This document shows positions 10,779 to 19,970 of a stretch of DNA of 64,000 nucleotides, one piece after another. The position numbers were made by a program, and so were the translations under genes. The notes below the pieces were generated by a model. That model was given only the letters and a program-made list of their open reading frames with translations. It ran no database searches and was not told where the DNA came from. The first letter of the stretch is position 1, and each line of letters begins with the position of its first letter. The stretch lies in NCBI RefSeq assembly GCF_030345795.1, contig NZ_JAUALB010000001.1, forward strand, positions 5,138,001 through 5,202,000, given 5' to 3'. This DNA comes from Micromonospora sp. WMMA1363 (GTDB taxonomy: Bacteria; Actinomycetota; Actinomycetes; Mycobacteriales; Micromonosporaceae).

Positions 10779-11720
10779 GTGACGACGCGCGTGGCCGCCA
10801 TCGACTGCGGGACAAACTCGGTCCGCCTGCTGGTCGCCGACCTGCCCGACCCGGGCGCGGGCCCCAACGTCCCGCTGGTCGACGTGAGCCGCCGGATGGA
10901 GATCGTCCGGTTGGGCCAGGGCGTGGACCGCACCGGCCGGCTGGCCCCGGAGGCGATCGAGCGCACCCGGGTGGCGCTCGCCAGCTACGCCGTCGAGATC
11001 GAGAAGCTGGCTGCCGAGCGGGTCCGGATGTGTGCCACCTCGGCCACCCGGGACGCCGCGAACGCCACCGACTTCCGGGTCATGGTGGAGGAAACTCTCG
11101 GCGTCTCCCCGGAGGTGGTGACCGGGGAGGAGGAGGCGCGGCTCTCCTTCACGGGCGCGGTGCGCGGGCTGCCCGCTGACGCGCGGGAGCCGTACCTGGT
11201 GGTCGACATCGGCGGCGGCTCGACCGAGTTCGTCGTCGGCACCCGCGCCGGCGGCGTCCACGCCGCGATCTCCGTGGACATCGGGTGCGTCCGGATGACC
11301 GAGCGGCACCTGCACGGTGACCCGCCCGGCGTGGACGAGATCGCCGCCGCCCGGGCGGACATCGCGGTCGCGGTGGACCGCGCGCTCGACGCGGTGCCGG
11401 GCCGGGAGGCAGCCACGCTCGTCGGGCTCGCCGGGTCGGTCACCACCGTCGTCGCGATCGCCCAGGGCCTGACGGAGTACGACCCGGACCGCATCCACCA
11501 CGCGAGGGTGTCCTACGACGCCGTGGCCGACGTGACGGCCGACCTGCTGGCGAAGACCCGGGACGAGCGGCTGGCGATCCCGGTGATGCACCCGGGCCGG
11601 GCCGACGTGATCGGCGCCGGCGCCCTGGTCCTCCGGGTGATCATGGAACGTGCCGGCATGGACTCGGTGGTCGCCTCCGAGCACGACATCCTCGACGGCA
11701 TCTGCTACAGCATGCCGTAG
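10779..11720 (+). CDS. ppx: Ppx/GppA exopolyphosphatase
   Basis: Member of the sugar kinase/Hsp70/actin superfamily that hydrolyses polyphosphate or pppGpp. The 313-residue product carries the phosphate-1 loop AAIDCGTNSVRLLVAD at the N-terminus and the phosphate-2 loop VVDIGGGSTEFVVG near residue 146. Length fits the short actinobacterial form lacking the C-terminal HD-like domain. The GTG at 10779 is chosen because the conserved loop starts within seven residues of it; longer in-frame starts would add non-conserved sequence. A terminator-like hairpin follows. Confidence 0.93.
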   Translation: MTTRVAAIDCGTNSVRLLVADLPDPGAGPNVPLVDVSRRMEIVRLGQGVDRTGRLAPEAIERTRVALASYAVEIEKLAAERVRMCATSATRDAANATDFRVMVEETLGVSPEVVTGEEEARLSFTGAVRGLPADAREPYLVVDIGGGSTEFVVGTRAGGVHAAISVDIGCVRMTERHLHGDPPGVDEIAAARADIAVAVDRALDAVPGREAATLVGLAGSVTTVVAIAQGLTEYDPDRIHHARVSYDAVADVTADLLAKTRDERLAIPVMHPGRADVIGAGALVLRVIMERAGMDSVVASEHDILDGICYSMP

Positions 11721-11773
11721 CACGTCGGTCACCGTTGCCCCCGGTGCGGCTGGCTGTGCCGGCCCTGTGAACG

Positions 11774-11822
11774 CGACGAAACCCCCGACCTGCCTGTGAA
11801 GGAAGGTCGAGGGTTTCCGTCG
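11774..11822. terminator. Bidirectional terminator-like hairpin between convergent genes
   Basis: The arm gacgaaacccccgacct near 11775-11791 pairs with aggtcgagggtttccgtc near 11804-11821, with one mismatch and one unpaired base. It lies in the only gap between convergent ppx and the DUF397 gene, so it can serve both directions. Confidence 0.7.
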
Positions 11823-11843
11823 TTCGGGTAGCGCCTCGGCGGG

Positions 11844-12038
11844 CTACTTGCCCGCCGCGGTGAACGTGACGAAGGCCTGCCACGCCGCCGGGCCGAACAC
11901 CAGCGCCGGGCCGGCCGGGTCCTTCGAGTCCCGGACGCCCACGACGCCGGGCAGGTTGTCGGCAACTTCGACGCACGCCCCACCATTGGAGCTGCTGCGG
12001 GTGCTCTTGCGCCACTGGGCGCCGGTCAAGTTAGCCAT
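11844..12038 (-). CDS. DUF397 small protein
   Basis: Protein of 64 residues with the DUF397 hallmarks: WRKSTRSSSNGGACVEVA at the N-terminus, VRDSKDP in the middle and WQAFV near the end. DUF397 proteins are almost always paired with XRE/DUF5753 regulators in actinomycetes; in Streptomyces whiJ-type loci the pair affects development. Here its ATG overlaps the end of the XRE gene by 13 bases, so it is likely translationally coupled. It may modulate the regulator; its biochemical role is unknown. Confidence 0.92.
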   Translation of the reverse strand: MANLTGAQWRKSTRSSSNGGACVEVADNLPGVVGVRDSKDPAGPALVFGPAAWQAFVTFTAAGK

Positions 12039-12772
12039 GATCGCGCTCTCAGGAATCCGATGGTCTGGTTGCGCGGAAGCGCTACCGATCTCACGGTATC
12101 CCAGACAGCCCAGAGCGGAGCAACGTCATTCGTGATGCGCCCGGCCGCCTGATCGTCCAGGTAGCCGACGTCGTCGCCGTCCGCTGTCGTGGCGATCACG
12201 AACGGTCCTGCTTGGCCGGGGTGCAAGCCTGCGTCAAGCGGTAGCACGTGCACCATGACGTTAGGTCGTTCCGCCAACGCCACAAGGTGGTCGAGCTGGG
12301 GTCCCATGACCTTTGGGTCGCCGCGGCGCAGTGCGGCCTCGTCGATCACGAAGACTGACAGTGGCGGTCGGGGGCGGTCGAATACTGCCGCCTGCCGCTG
12401 TAGCCGGGTGCCGATGTGGTGCTCGACATCGGCCACCAAAGGACCGCTGCTGAGGACGGCTCGGGCGTACTCCTCGGTTTGCAGCAGCCCCGGCAGCACG
12501 GCCGATTCATACCACCGCAGCCCGGCGGCCTCCCGTTCGATCTCTGTCCACGGCCGGAACCAGGCGGGCTCCCTTCGTCTCTGTGCGTCCGGCCAGAGGT
12601 CCTCCATGTCCCGTTTGAGGATCTCGGCCACGTGGGCACGATGTCGCGTCTGTGGTACCCGGTCCTGGCTCACCCACCGCGCCACCGTCTTCGGGTCAAC
12701 CCCTACCTGAGCGGCAAGACTGTCGGCGGTCTCTCCCACCTCAGCCATTGCGATCTGGACAGCTCGATTCAT
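12026..12772 (-). CDS. XRE-family regulator with DUF5753
   Basis: DNA-binding regulator of 248 residues. The helix-turn-helix is at residues 1-60 (AAQVGVDPKTVARWVSQDRV), followed by the DUF5753 effector region (YESAVLPGLLQTEEYARAV near 95-115 and LDHLVALAERPNVMVHVLPL further on). This is the WhiJ-like architecture, paired with DUF397 just downstream. The ATG at 12772 is preferred over longer in-frame starts because conserved HTH sequence begins there. It diverges from the small-protein cassette starting at 12981, so the 208-base gap probably contains its operator. Confidence 0.9.
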   Translation of the reverse strand: MNRAVQIAMAEVGETADSLAAQVGVDPKTVARWVSQDRVPQTRHRAHVAEILKRDMEDLWPDAQRRREPAWFRPWTEIEREAAGLRWYESAVLPGLLQTEEYARAVLSSGPLVADVEHHIGTRLQRQAAVFDRPRPPLSVFVIDEAALRRGDPKVMGPQLDHLVALAERPNVMVHVLPLDAGLHPGQAGPFVIATTADGDDVGYLDDQAAGRITNDVAPLWAVWDTVRSVALPRNQTIGFLRARSWLT

Positions 12773-12912
12773 CCCGCTACCCCAAAGCGATGGTCCCGAA
12801 TGTCTTAGGCGCATAGTGCTACGCGGTGTTACTGCTCCACAACCCCGACGACAGTGCTCTGTAGGCGGCGCGAGCCGGTCGCGGGACCCGAACCCCACCG
12901 GTCGCGCTGTCG

Positions 12913-12975
12913 GGGCCGCCCCCGTCCAGGGGTGCGAGCGGGGGCGGCCCTGTCCACGTCCACCGATCGGGAGTC
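12913..12975 (+). promoter_or_regulatory. Leader hairpin and conserved 5' region of small-protein cassette, copy 1
   Basis: A 12-bp perfect stem (gggccgcccccg at 12913-12924 with cgggggcggccc at 12939-12950, loop 14) is followed by a leader ending in caccgatcgggagtc just before the ATG at 12981. The right arm and leader recur almost unchanged at 63102-63139 before the paralogous cassette, so selection or recent duplication has preserved them. It could be an attenuator or a protein-binding leader; no U-run follows the stem. Confidence 0.6.
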
Positions 12976-12980
12976 ACGCC

Positions 12981-13202
12981 ATGCCAACAGCCGTAGTGCG
13001 GCTACCGCAGCGACAGCGCCGGGTGGCGCTGGCGGATGCGCTGAAACCGGGGCGCCAGGTGGCAGGCCGCCGGGTGTCCGAAGGGGAACTGGAGGGGCTG
13101 CTGTCTGGTGGGCGCGCTGTCGGCCGGGCACGCGTCGGCTGTCCGCCACAGCTCGACGATGACGTTCTCGTGGCTGTGCTGGCGGGACTGCGGGCGCTGT
13201 GA
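12981..13202 (+). CDS. Small-protein cassette gene A, copy 1 (73 aa)
   Basis: I do not recognise a named family. The product is a basic soluble protein with an N-terminal LPQRQRRVALAD helix and a C-terminal DDDVLVAVLAGLRAL helix around a conserved SEGELEGLLSGGRAVGRARV core. A close paralogue lies at 63146-63367 with about two thirds identical residues by eye. Its TGA overlaps the next ATG by one base (TGATG), so translation is coupled. The conserved leader and divergent XRE regulator suggest regulated expression. Confidence 0.75.
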   Translation: MPTAVVRLPQRQRRVALADALKPGRQVAGRRVSEGELEGLLSGGRAVGRARVGCPPQLDDDVLVAVLAGLRAL

Positions 13203-13411
13203 TGGCCGACGACACCGAACCTGGTGAGGTGCGCGCCTACCACGACCCGCATGGCGCACCGCCGGTTCCGGACGGTGACCGGGTATGCCCGCCGGCGCGG
13301 CCGTCGGACCGGCCCACGGATGCGCCGCCGGTAACGGCCAGACAAAAGGTGTTGGCGACGGCCGTGGTGCTGATCGTTGTTGCCGCCATCGTGATCAGGG
13401 TCTTGCGGTGA
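13202..13411 (+). CDS. Small-protein cassette gene B, copy 1 (C-terminally anchored, 69 aa)
   Basis: Unrecognised small membrane protein. The N-terminal half is hydrophilic and Pro/Asp-rich (AYHDPHGAPPVPDGDRV), and the last 22 residues form one hydrophobic helix ending in a positive tail (KVLATAVVLIVVAAIVIRVLR), so it should be inserted by its C-terminus with most of the chain cytoplasmic. A paralogue at 63367-63576 keeps the segment HGAPPVPDGDRV and the anchor VLIVVAAIVIRV. The start overlaps gene A and the stop overlaps gene C (GTGA), placing the three in one translational unit. Confidence 0.75.
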   Translation: MADDTEPGEVRAYHDPHGAPPVPDGDRVCPPARPSDRPTDAPPVTARQKVLATAVVLIVVAAIVIRVLR

Positions 13412-13743
13412 CAGACGGGCAGCCGGGGCCGGTGACGGTTGACCGGTGGTGGCGAACCCTCGAGGAGCACAGGTCGCGCGACGGCCGCTGTCCGACGTGT
13501 CGCACCGAGAAGCGGTGTCGGACCTGGGGGGAGGCGTTCGGGGAACTGGTCGCTCACGACCTGCTTCATCTCGGAGCGCCACCACCACCGGTAGACGACC
13601 GGTCGCACGCGACGGCAGGCGGACCACAAGAAGAGGACCATGGCACTGGTGGCATGGAAGAAGCCGGATCCTGCTCAGCTCCGCCCATGCAGGAGTTCCT
13701 CCCGGGACCTGGCTGGCTTCCTGGGAAATGGCTGAACGGATGA
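13408..13743 (+). CDS. Small-protein cassette gene C, copy 1 (Cys-rich)
   Basis: Unrecognised protein of 111 residues. Residues 1-60 match the paralogue at 63573-63755: VTVDRWWRTLEEHRSRDGRC, then CPTC with a third Cys in EKRC, and GELVAHDLLHL. The CxxC plus Cys/His pattern could form a small metal site, but this is inference. The C-terminal 50 residues are low-complexity and not shared with copy 2, so the copy-1 gene may have lost its original stop. The GTG start at 13408 shares GTGA with the stop of gene B. Confidence 0.68.
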   Translation: MTDGQPGPVTVDRWWRTLEEHRSRDGRCPTCRTEKRCRTWGEAFGELVAHDLLHLGAPPPPVDDRSHATAGGPQEEDHGTGGMEEAGSCSAPPMQEFLPGPGWLPGKWLNG

Positions 13744-13818
13744 GGCTTCCGGGGCAGCGGGCGGTGCTGATGATCGTTACGGTGTCGTCCGCACCCCGAC
13801 CCCTTGGAAGGAAATTTC

Positions 13819-14295
13819 GTGTCAGAGCAGGTCGCACCGCCCCCCACGCCGGACGCCGCCCAGCCCGGCATCCAGGCGCCACCGCCGGTCGAGCAGCCGG
13901 CGAAGAAGTCCGGTGGCAAGAAAGCGCTCGGCATCGTCGGCGCGATCGTCGCGTTCCTGGTGATCGCCGGTCTCAAGCTCGGCGTCGCTTCGGCGATCGG
14001 GAATTTCTTCGACACGGACGCGACGGCCGACGCGAAGGCCGGCGACTGCATCGCCGAGCTGCCTGAGGTGACCGGCGCCGAGCAGGAGCGGGTCGACGGC
14101 GCCAAGGTGGTCGAGTGCACCGCCACCGACGCCGCGTTTGCGGTGGTCGGCCGGGTCGACGGCCAGACCGAGGCGCAGGCCCGCGAAGGCACGGCGTGCG
14201 ACCAGTTCTTCAAGGAGGGCGAGGAGGGGTACATCTTCTCCAGCATCGAACCGGGCAAGACCGGCTACGTGCTCTGCCTGACCAAGAAGGCCTGA
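13819..14295 (+). CDS. LppU/SCO3897-type single-pass membrane protein
   Basis: Protein of 158 residues with a Pro-rich cytoplasmic N-terminus, one membrane helix (about residues 40-62, ALGIVGAIVAFLVIAG) and an extracytoplasmic domain of about 95 residues with conserved cysteines (AGDCIAEL, VVECTATD, GTACDQFF, GYVLCLTKK) likely to form disulfides. The pattern fits the LppU/SCO3897 family of unknown function. GTG at 13819 is chosen because GGAAGGA lies six bases upstream; a TTG at 13804 would fall before that ribosome site. Confidence 0.78.
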   Translation: MSEQVAPPPTPDAAQPGIQAPPPVEQPAKKSGGKKALGIVGAIVAFLVIAGLKLGVASAIGNFFDTDATADAKAGDCIAELPEVTGAEQERVDGAKVVECTATDAAFAVVGRVDGQTEAQAREGTACDQFFKEGEEGYIFSSIEPGKTGYVLCLTKKA

Positions 14296-14495
14296 GCGAC
14301 CCCTCGGGCGAGATCGACGGCGGCGCGGTGACCACCCGCGCCGCCGTTGTCGTACCCGAATCGACCGAGGACCGAACAGGAGGTGAATGCCACTTCTCCG
14401 CTGTCTTCCCGGCGCGGTCACGGCGTGGGAGGCTACCGGCACGTAGGACCACTGGGCGACCAGCCAACGATGACTGACCGCTAGGAGGAAGACCG

Positions 14496-15182
14496 ATGGG
14501 TGAGATGGTGACCTACCGGAGCAACGGTGGTACGGGCGAGGGATATCTCGCGATACCGTCCGGTGGTGCGGCCAGCCCGGCGGTCATCGTCATCCAGGAC
14601 TGGTGGGGCCTGGTGCCCCACGTCCGGGCGGTCGTGGACCGGTTCGCCGAATCCGGCTTCGTCGCCCTCGCCCCGGACCTTCGGCACGGCGGGCCGGCCA
14701 GCAAGCCGGACGAGTCGTGGCAGATGGTGAACAGCGTCCAGCTGGACGAGGCCGCCGCGGACGTCGCCGGCGCGGCCGACTACCTGGCCAGCCGTCGCGA
14801 GGTCGCCGGCAAGATCGGCTGTGCCGGTTTCTCCGCCGGCGCCAGCCTGGCTCTCTGGGCCGCCACCCGCACAGAGCGGATCGTGGCGACCGCCGCCTTC
14901 TATCCCCGGTTGCCCTGGGAGGGGATGCGTCCGGAGTGGACCGACTACGCGGGCAAGGCCGCGGTCATCCACTGCTCGGAGGCGGACGGTACCTCGGCCG
15001 CCGAGGGCGTGCGGACGGTCCGCCGGGCCGTCGAGACGGCCGGCGGCAGCTGCCAGACGTACGACTACCCGGGCACCGCGCACGCCTTCTTCAACGAGGA
15101 CCGGCCGGAGAGCTTCGACCAGCGCGCCGCCGCCACCGCCTGGGCCCGCACCCTCGAACTCTTCCGGGCCAGGCTTGGCTGA
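14496..15182 (+). CDS. Dienelactone hydrolase family protein
   Basis: Alpha/beta-hydrolase of 228 residues. Family features include VIVIQDWWGLVPHVRAVVDR near the N-terminus, the nucleophile elbow GCAGFSAGAS near residue 110 in which Cys or Ser can act as nucleophile, a catalytic Asp region further on, and the His in YPGTAHAFFNEDRP near 190. Dienelactone hydrolases open cyclic esters; without catechol-degradation genes nearby the natural substrate is unclear. The ATG has AGGAGGAA upstream at 14483-14490. The glycosylase gene overlaps its end. Confidence 0.9.
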   Translation: MGEMVTYRSNGGTGEGYLAIPSGGAASPAVIVIQDWWGLVPHVRAVVDRFAESGFVALAPDLRHGGPASKPDESWQMVNSVQLDEAAADVAGAADYLASRREVAGKIGCAGFSAGASLALWAATRTERIVATAAFYPRLPWEGMRPEWTDYAGKAAVIHCSEADGTSAAEGVRTVRRAVETAGGSCQTYDYPGTAHAFFNEDRPESFDQRAAATAWARTLELFRARLG

Positions 15183-15915
15183 GCCCCGTACCCCCGCAGA
15201 GGTCGCCGCCCGCGCCGGTCGGGCGACCGACCTGGCCGACCTCGACGGCGTGGTGAGCGACTGCTTTGCCTGCGCCCGGCTGGTCGCCTGGCGGGAGCAG
15301 GTCGCCCGCACCCGCCGGGCAGCCTTCCGGGACCAGGAGTACTGGGGTCGCCCGGTGCCGGGCTTCGGCGACCCGGCGGCCCGTATCGCCGTCCTCGGCC
15401 TCGCTCCCGCCGCACACGGCGGAAACCGCACCGGCCGCATCTTCACCGGCGACCGCTCGGGCGACGTCCTCTTCGCCGCCCTGCATCGGGCCGGCCTGGC
15501 GAACCAGCCGACCAGCGTCGCCGCCGACGACGGGCTGACCCTGCGGGACACCCGGATCTTCGCGGCGGTGCGCTGCGCGCCGCCGGTCAACAAGCCCACC
15601 CCGGCCGAGCGGGACACCTGCGCGCCGTGGCTGCACCGCGAGGTCACGCTGATCCGACCGACCCTGCGCGTCGTGGTCGCGCTGGGCGCGTTCGCGTGGG
15701 CCGCTTGGTGGCCGGCCCTGAACCAGGTGTATAGTGTGCGCCCGCCCAGCCCGCGACCGGCATTCACGCATGGGGCACACTGGTCCGCAACGGCCGCACC
15801 GGAGCTGCTGGGTTGCTACCACGTCAGCCAGCAGAACACCTTCACCGGGCGGCTGACACCAGAGATGCTGGACGAGGTGTTCGCCCGGGCGAAGAGACTG
15901 GCCGGGGTGAAGTAG
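15175..15915 (+). CDS. Uracil-DNA glycosylase, family 5 (UDGb) type
   Basis: Base-excision repair enzyme of about 246 residues that removes uracil and related deaminated bases. Features are the Fe-S cysteines in CFACARLV, a motif-1 segment VLGLAPAAHGGNRTGRIFTG, the further Cys pair in VRCAPPVNKP and RDTCAPWL, and the motif GCYHVSQQNTFTG near the C-terminus. Conserved sequence requires a start near 15175; the TTG there overlaps the hydrolase stop by eight bases and is the best available, making it a rare-start, coupled gene. The family call is firm, the exact start less so. Confidence 0.88.
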   Translation: MAEPRTPAEVAARAGRATDLADLDGVVSDCFACARLVAWREQVARTRRAAFRDQEYWGRPVPGFGDPAARIAVLGLAPAAHGGNRTGRIFTGDRSGDVLFAALHRAGLANQPTSVAADDGLTLRDTRIFAAVRCAPPVNKPTPAERDTCAPWLHREVTLIRPTLRVVVALGAFAWAAWWPALNQVYSVRPPSPRPAFTHGAHWSATAAPELLGCYHVSQQNTFTGRLTPEMLDEVFARAKRLAGVK

Positions 15916-15994
15916 AGGCTGCGGGGCGGTGGCGATGACGAACGGGACGCACCGGCCCGTGCGGTTCGCCTTGGCGACGGCGAGGTAGGTCGGG

Positions 15995-16735
15995 ATGGAC
16001 CTCAGCGTGCTCCGCAGGTGGTGGCCGGTCACGGCGGTCGCTCTTCTGCTCGCCGTGGCCGCGGTCACGGCCGCGCACTCGTCGCTCGGCGCCAGCCGCA
16101 TCCCACCGGCCGCGGAGAACGTGCCCTTCGTGCCCGAGTATCCGACGACCGAACCGAGACCATCGATCCCGGCCGAACCGCGGGACGCGGCGGACGCGAC
16201 GCGGGCCCAGATCCCGTCGTGGATCGCCACGGCGGCGCTGGTGCTGCTCGGTCTCGCCCTGGTCGCCGCGTTCGGCTACCTCGCCGTGACCCTGGCCCGG
16301 GGCGCGGTGCGACGGGTCACCCGGCGGCTCCCCGCGCAGCGGCCCGCGCGCGCTCCGGCGGCAGACACCGCCCAAGAGGTGGTCGCCGCACTCGACGCCG
16401 GTCTGGTTGACCTGGACGACGCCGACACGGACCCGCGGACGGCGGTCATCGCCTGCTGGGTGCGCCTCGAGGAGGCCGCCGCTGGTGCCGGCGTGCCCCG
16501 GCTCGCCGGGGACACCCCCACCGACCTGGTGACCCGTCTGCTGCGCGGCGACCCGGCGGCGGATGTCCCGGCCATCGCCAGCGCCGACGTGCTGGCCGAG
16601 TTCGCCCACGTCTTCCGCGAGGCGCGGTACGCGACCCGGCCCGTGGACGAGCACACCCGAGATCAGGCCCGGGCCGCCCTGCGGCGGCTCCGGGGCGAAC
16701 TGGCCGGCGTCGTGCCGGCGGGGGTGGGGGAATGA
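15995..16735 (+). CDS. DUF4129 membrane protein
   Basis: Protein of 246 residues with two membrane helices (about 10-28 and 69-95) and a C-terminal DUF4129 cytoplasmic domain (VIACWVRLEEAAAGAGVPR, then TPTDLVTRLL and LAEFAHVFREARYATRPV). DUF4129 genes typically open MoxR-DUF58 operons, as here. The function of these operons is unsettled; roles in complex assembly or envelope stress are proposed for MoxR systems generally. ATG at 15995 is used. Confidence 0.86.
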   Translation: MDLSVLRRWWPVTAVALLLAVAAVTAAHSSLGASRIPPAAENVPFVPEYPTTEPRPSIPAEPRDAADATRAQIPSWIATAALVLLGLALVAAFGYLAVTLARGAVRRVTRRLPAQRPARAPAADTAQEVVAALDAGLVDLDDADTDPRTAVIACWVRLEEAAAGAGVPRLAGDTPTDLVTRLLRGDPAADVPAIASADVLAEFAHVFREARYATRPVDEHTRDQARAALRRLRGELAGVVPAGVGE

Positions 16736-16802
16736 GCGAGCGGATCGTCGGTCCCGGTGTCCGGGCATCCGGTACCGGCGGCGAACGCGGCGAGGCGTCG
16801 GG

Positions 16803-17371
16803 ATGAGCGGCACGAGCATCGACGACCTGCTCACCGCCGAGGAGGACGGGCCGTCCCGTCGGCCGCGCTCCGGCAGGCGGTCCGGGCAGGTGCTGCGGGC
16901 GGTTCTCGCGGTGGCCGCCGCCGTGGTCGTCCTGGCCGCCGGTCTCCGTGTGCTGGGTCTGCAGGTGTCGCCGCTGGTCCTGGTGGCCGCGGTGGCCGCC
17001 CTGATCGCGGTGCGCCGGGTCGTCAGTTCCCTGGCGCCGCCCCGGTCGGCCGCCCGAACGGCCCCGAAGGCAGGCCGAAGCGCCGGCGGCCCAGGCACCG
17101 GGGACGCGCTGCGCACCGCGATCAATGGGTGGGAACGGCCGCTGGACTGGGCGTCGGGCGACCGCGAGCGGTTCGCCGAGCGGATCCTGCCCCGCCTCGG
17201 TGAGTTGACCGACGAACGCCTGCGTCAGCGCCACGGCCTGACCCGCGACTCCGATCCGGCCCGGGCCCGGGCCTTGCTGGGGGAGCCGCTGTGGACGTTC
17301 CTCGCCGCACCGTCCCGCCGCACTCCGTCGCCGCGTGCCCTCGCGGCGATCGTCGCCGAACTGGAGAAAAT

Positions 17372-17375
<4 letters not shown>
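16803..17375 (+). CDS. Two-helix membrane protein of the MoxR-DUF58 operon
   Basis: Protein of 190 residues with two adjacent hydrophobic helices (about 32-50 and 55-72) and a helical cytoplasmic C-terminal region ending SRRTPSPRALAAIVAELEKI. I do not recognise a named domain, but proteins of this type commonly sit between DUF4129 and MoxR genes in actinomycetes. Its TGA overlaps the moxR ATG (ATGA). The ATG at 16803 leaves 67 bases after the DUF4129 stop that contain nothing recognisable. Confidence 0.75.
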
Positions 17376-18378
<1,003 letters not shown>

Positions 18379-18382
<4 letters not shown>

Positions 18383-19797
18383 GCCGTTCCGCCCCGCCGC
18401 CGTCCTCGCTGGACCCGCCTGTCGTGCCGCCACCGGTGGAGCCGGAGTCCGGGTGGGCGCCGACGCCCGCGCTGGGCCGGGCCGTGCTGCTCACCGGGTT
18501 GCTGCTGGTCGCCGGTGTCCTGCTGGGCCGGGTCGACCTGATCGTGCTGGCCGCGCCGTTCGCGCTCGGCACCGCGTACGCGCTGCGCCGCCGGCCCGCT
18601 GCGGCGCCCCAAATCTGGATCTCCACCGACGACGATCATCTGGTCGAGGGCGGCGAGTGCGATGGCAGGGTCAGCGTCGGCAACCCGGACCTCGTCGGGT
18701 ACGACGTGGCGGTGCTGCGCACCCGCGTGTCGCCCTGGCTGCGGGTCGAGCGGGCCATGTTCGCCGGCGTCACCGTCGCCACCGCCGGCGAGCGGATCGC
18801 GTCCGCGGTGGACCGCCCGTTCGTGACCTCGGTGTCGCCCGACTCGGCGGTCGACCTGGAGTTGACCGGCACCGCCCGGCGGTGGGGACGCCATCCGCTC
18901 GGCCCGGCCGGTGTTCGGGTGGCCGTCGCGCACGGTCTGCTGGTGTCCCGGGCGGTGATCGTGGAACCGGCCCGGGTCCGGGTCTACCCGGCGACCGAAC
19001 CGTTCGACGCGGTCGAGGCGATGCCCCGGGCCGCCGGGCTGGTGGGGGCGCACCACTCCCGCCGGCCGGGCGAGGGCGGCGAGTTGGCGGGTGTCCGCGT
19101 CTTCGCCCCGGGGGACCGGCTCCGCCGGATCGACTGGCGGGTCTCGCTGCGGGCTCGGCAACTGCACGTGGCGGCGACGCTCTCCGACCGGGACGCCGAG
19201 GTGGTGGTGCTGCTGGACGTCCTGGCGGAGGCGGGCGCGTCCGGCGGGGTCGCCGGTGCGGCGTCGGTGCTGGACACCACCGTCCGGAGCGCCGCGGCGA
19301 TCGCCGAGCACTACCTGCATCGGGGGGACCGGGTGGCTCTCCAGGAGTACGGTCCCGCCGCCCGCCGGCTTCGTCCCGGCACCGGTCGGCGGCACTACCT
19401 GACCGTGCTGGAGTGGCTGCTGGACGTCGAGGGGGGAAACTCACCGCACGAGCCGTACGAGTTCGCGTTCGGCACCCACATGATCTCGCCCGACGCGTTG
19501 GCGGTCGTCCTCACCCCGCTGCTCGACGAGCGGTCCGCGCAGATGCTCGCGCGGCTCGCCCGCTCCGGCCGGTTCGTGGTGGCGGTGGACACCCTGCCAG
19601 CCGAACTGCCGATGCCGAAGGATCGGGGCTGGGCCGAGGTGGCGTACCGGCTGTGGCGGTTGGACCGGGACACCATGATCGAGCAGTTGCGCGAGCACGG
19701 CGTGCCGGTGGTGCGCTGGGCCGGCGCGGGCAGCCTGGACCAGGTGCTGCGGGACGTGGCCCGGCTGGCGGTGGCCCCGCGGGCGGGGGCCAGGTGA
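18379..19797 (+). CDS. DUF58 domain protein
   Basis: Protein of 472 residues with two N-terminal membrane helices (about 30-48 and 50-65) and a von Willebrand-like DUF58 domain whose signature GDRLRRIDWRVSLRARQLHV lies near residues 242-265, followed by VVVLLDV. Such proteins are partners of MoxR ATPases. The start shares ATGA with moxR. The TGA stop at 19795-19797 falls inside the first unit of a 59-bp tandem repeat, and the next gene begins at the end of the last unit. Confidence 0.9.
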
Positions 19798-19970
19798 GCG
19801 CGAGGAACGTAGCGCAGCGGAGTCCCGCAGTCGGGAACGACGGTGGGTTCGGGTGAGCGCGAGGAACGTAGCGCAGCGGAGTCCCGCAGTCGGGAACGAC
19901 GGTGGGTTCGGGTGAGCGCGAGGAACGTAGCGCAGCGGAGTCCCGCAGTCGGGAACGAAGGTGGGTTCGG
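19794..19970. repeat. 59-bp tandem repeat, three units
   Basis: Units start at 19794, 19853 and 19912, each beginning gtgagcgcgaggaacg and ending cggtgggttcgg. The third unit differs by one base (gaagg instead of gacgg). Unit 1 contains the DUF58 stop and the sequence after unit 3 (GTGA) is the start of the next gene, so the repeats look inserted into a former GTGA stop-start overlap. Each unit ends with an SD-like aaggtggg/acggtggg about five bases before a GTG. Similar elements are, from memory, scattered in Micromonosporaceae genomes. Confidence 0.9.

Noticed and set aside
19794..19970. CRISPR-like array
   Set aside because: The three 59-bp units are tandem copies without unique spacers, and no cas gene is present.
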